Positions 31,156 through 32,609 of a DNA stretch of 32,609 bases are shown here, in pieces. Numbering within the stretch: position 1 is the stretch's first letter; each line of letters opens with the position of its first letter. The translations under genes and the position numbers were made by a program. The DNA is from Flavobacteriales bacterium BRH_c54 (GTDB lineage: Bacteria > Bacteroidota > Bacteroidia > Flavobacteriales_E > Vicingaceae): positions 1 through 32,609 of the forward strand of contig LADZ01000050.1 in assembly GCA_000961845.1 (NCBI GenBank), written 5' to 3'. Below the pieces are notes generated by a model that saw only the letters and a list, made by a program, of their open reading frames with translations, did no database searches and was not told where the DNA came from.

Positions 31156-32256
31156 ATGAAAAAAAATAAGGAACTATTCATTTTAAATATTTTTATTACG
31201 TTTTTGTTATTTTCATGTGAAAATAATAAAACACAAACAATAACGCCTGTTTATGAAAAGCTTACTGAATCGGTTTATTCTTCTGTAACCATTCAGCCGG
31301 ATAGTTTATATGCTGTTTTTTCTTCTGTTACAGGAATTATTGATAAAGTAATAGTGGAGGAGGGAGATGTTGTAAAAGAGGGAGACGAATTATTCTTAAT
31401 AACTAATAATACACCGGTTTTAAATACAGAAAATGCCCGTTTAGCCTTACAAATTGCTCAAGAAAATTACAATGGTAAAAATGCTGTTTTAGAGGATATG
31501 AAAAATGAAATAGAAATAGCTAAACTAAAATTAGTAAACGATTCCATAAACTATTTAAGACAAAAAAATTTATGGCAACAAAACATAGGAGCTAAAGCTG
31601 AATATGATGCTGCCAAACTAAATTTTGAAGCATCTAAAAATACTTATAGTACGCTACAAAATAAATATAAAAGAACAAAAAACGAACTGAAACAGCAAGT
31701 AGAACAAGCTAAGAATAATTACCAAGCTTCATTAATTCTAACGAAAGATTTTACTATTAAAAGCAATATCAATGGTAAAGTATATGCTATTAACAAAAAG
31801 CCAGGAGAAATTGTCTCTAGTCAACAACCTATTGCTACCATGGGAAGTTTGTCAAATTTTATTGCAGAGTTGCTAATTGATGAAGTGGATATTGCAAAAA
31901 TTGAGATTAATCAATTAGTTATAATAAAATTAGATGCTTATCCTAACCAGGTTTTTAAGGCGATTATTGATAAAATTTATCCGCAAAAAAATGAAAGAAC
32001 TCAAACATTTAAAATAGATGCCAAATTTGTAGATTTTCCTCCCAAATTATATCCGGGATTATCAGGAGAAGCTAATATTATTATAAATGAGAAAGAAAAA
32101 GTATTGGTTATCCCAAAAAATTATTTGATAAACAACAACTTTGTAAAAACTAAAAAAGGATTAGTGGAAATTACAACCGGATTAGAAAGCATTGATAAAG
32201 TTGAAGTAATTTCCGGTATTGACGAGCATACAGTTATTTATCAACCCGAATTGTAG
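31156..32256 (+). CDS. HlyD/RND-type periplasmic adaptor lipoprotein
   Basis: The ATG at 31156 gives 366 residues; a TTG six bases earlier would add two. The signal peptide ends in FLLFSC with the lipid-carrying cysteine at 21. A biotinyl-lipoyl half-domain (SVTGIIDKVIVEEGDVVKEG, about 50-70) and a long coiled-coil hairpin (about 85-190) follow. Then comes the second lipoyl half (INGKVYAINKKPGEIV), a beta-barrel domain and a membrane-proximal domain ending near VISGIDEHT. This is the layout of membrane fusion proteins of tripartite or MacAB-type transporters. Its stop is one base from the ATG of an FtsX-like ABC permease, so it probably serves an ABC export system rather than an RND pump. The substrate is unknown. 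Confidence 0.88.
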   Translation: MKKNKELFILNIFITFLLFSCENNKTQTITPVYEKLTESVYSSVTIQPDSLYAVFSSVTGIIDKVIVEEGDVVKEGDELFLITNNTPVLNTENARLALQIAQENYNGKNAVLEDMKNEIEIAKLKLVNDSINYLRQKNLWQQNIGAKAEYDAAKLNFEASKNTYSTLQNKYKRTKNELKQQVEQAKNNYQASLILTKDFTIKSNINGKVYAINKKPGEIVSSQQPIATMGSLSNFIAELLIDEVDIAKIEINQLVIIKLDAYPNQVFKAIIDKIYPQKNERTQTFKIDAKFVDFPPKLYPGLSGEANIIINEKEKVLVIPKNYLINNNFVKTKKGLVEITTGLESIDKVEVISGIDEHTVIYQPEL

Positions 32257-32257
32257 G

Positions 32258-32609
32258 ATGAATAGTTTCCGTATTATATTAGGTATTTCTAAAATTCATT
32301 TAATTTCTAGAATAAAACAAACTTCAGTTGCTGCAGTGGGAGTTACTTTTGGGATAAGTGCTTTTATTATACTTATGGGATTTATGAACGGCTTAAATGG
32401 TTTGTTGGATGGATTAATTTTAAATCGAACACCTCACATTCATATTTATAATGATATAAAGCCCAGCGAAACTCAACCTATTGCTTATTTTAAAGATGTT
32501 TCTGAAGCATTTAATGTAGTACATTCAGTAAAACCTAAGCAAACACAAAAAAAGATACATAATGCACAACCATTAATCAATTATCTTAACCAAAATCCAA
32601 AAGTTAAAG
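32258..32609 (+). CDS. FtsX/LolC-type ABC transporter permease, N-terminal part (cut by window edge)
   Basis: The frame opens with an ATG at 32258, one base after the adaptor stop, and stays open to the window end (about 117 residues). The N-terminus MNSFRIILGISKIHLISRIKQ is followed by a membrane segment (about 23-47, VAAVGVTFGISAFIILMGFMNGL) and a periplasmic part with HIHIYND, the pattern of MacB_PCD/LolC/LolE permeases. Such proteins either export substrates together with an adaptor or move lipoproteins out of the inner membrane. The HlyD-type adaptor directly upstream makes an export role more likely. The ATPase is expected beyond the edge. Confidence 0.8.
   Translation, partial: MNSFRIILGISKIHLISRIKQTSVAAVGVTFGISAFIILMGFMNGLNGLLDGLILNRTPHIHIYNDIKPSETQPIAYFKDVSEAFNVVHSVKPKQTQKKIHNAQPLINYLNQNPKVK

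Noticed and set aside
1-32609. CRISPR array, prophage, insertion sequence or defence island
   Set aside because: No repeat-spacer pattern, transposase, integrase or phage structural gene is seen; gene content is chromosomal housekeeping and envelope functions.

Overview
The window reads as ordinary, densely packed chromosome of an AT-rich member of the Bacteroidota, most likely Flavobacteriales-like. The lineage call rests on DUF5686, DUF4199 and TlpA/DUF5106-type proteins, a Rho factor with a long Asn/Pro/Lys-rich insert, SPOR and thrombospondin-type-3 (TSP3) envelope proteins, several TTG starts, and -7 promoter boxes of the Bacteroidota form TAnnTTTG. I see no insertion sequence, prophage, CRISPR array, rRNA or recognisable defence island. 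One tRNA gene, tRNA-Pro(GGG), is present.

Left part (1-6078, all + strand): the 3' end of uvrA, a LOG-family nucleotide hydrolase, then three envelope genes. These are an outer-membrane barrel with TSP3 and EF-hand-like motifs, a protein with a duplicated Ig-like domain and a C-terminal SPOR domain, and a second barrel related to the first with TSP3 motifs and three SPOR domains. This trio is the most unusual block in the window.

6087-12649: a minus-strand group (fbp, a MORN-repeat exported protein, a hexapeptide acyltransferase), a plus-strand pair (GNAT acetyltransferase, aspartate kinase) ending at a strong bidirectional terminator, and a minus-strand pair sucD-fabG. sucD has a well-formed promoter. 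tRNA-Pro follows on the minus strand.

12767-19883 (+ strand): a multi-pass membrane protein with tsaE; then alanine dehydrogenase, a small anchored protein, a rhomboid protease, a HAD phosphatase and a class-IV aminotransferase in one tight run; then a group II PLP decarboxylase.

19892-25716: a minus-strand lipoprotein, DUF4199 membrane protein and rho, divergent from a DUF5686 outer-membrane protein. 25766-28306 (minus): a TlpA-like thioredoxin protein, a SCO copper protein and a very basic small lipoprotein, an extracytoplasmic redox/metal group. 28394-32609 (+): a membrane-anchored alpha/beta hydrolase, an uncharacterised lipoprotein/secreted-protein pair with its own promoter, a perfect palindrome and a terminator, then a HlyD-like lipoprotein adaptor and the start of an FtsX/LolC-type ABC permease cut by the window edge.

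Functional calls rest on motif recognition by eye. Domain boundaries are approximate, and promoters are consensus matches without experimental support.
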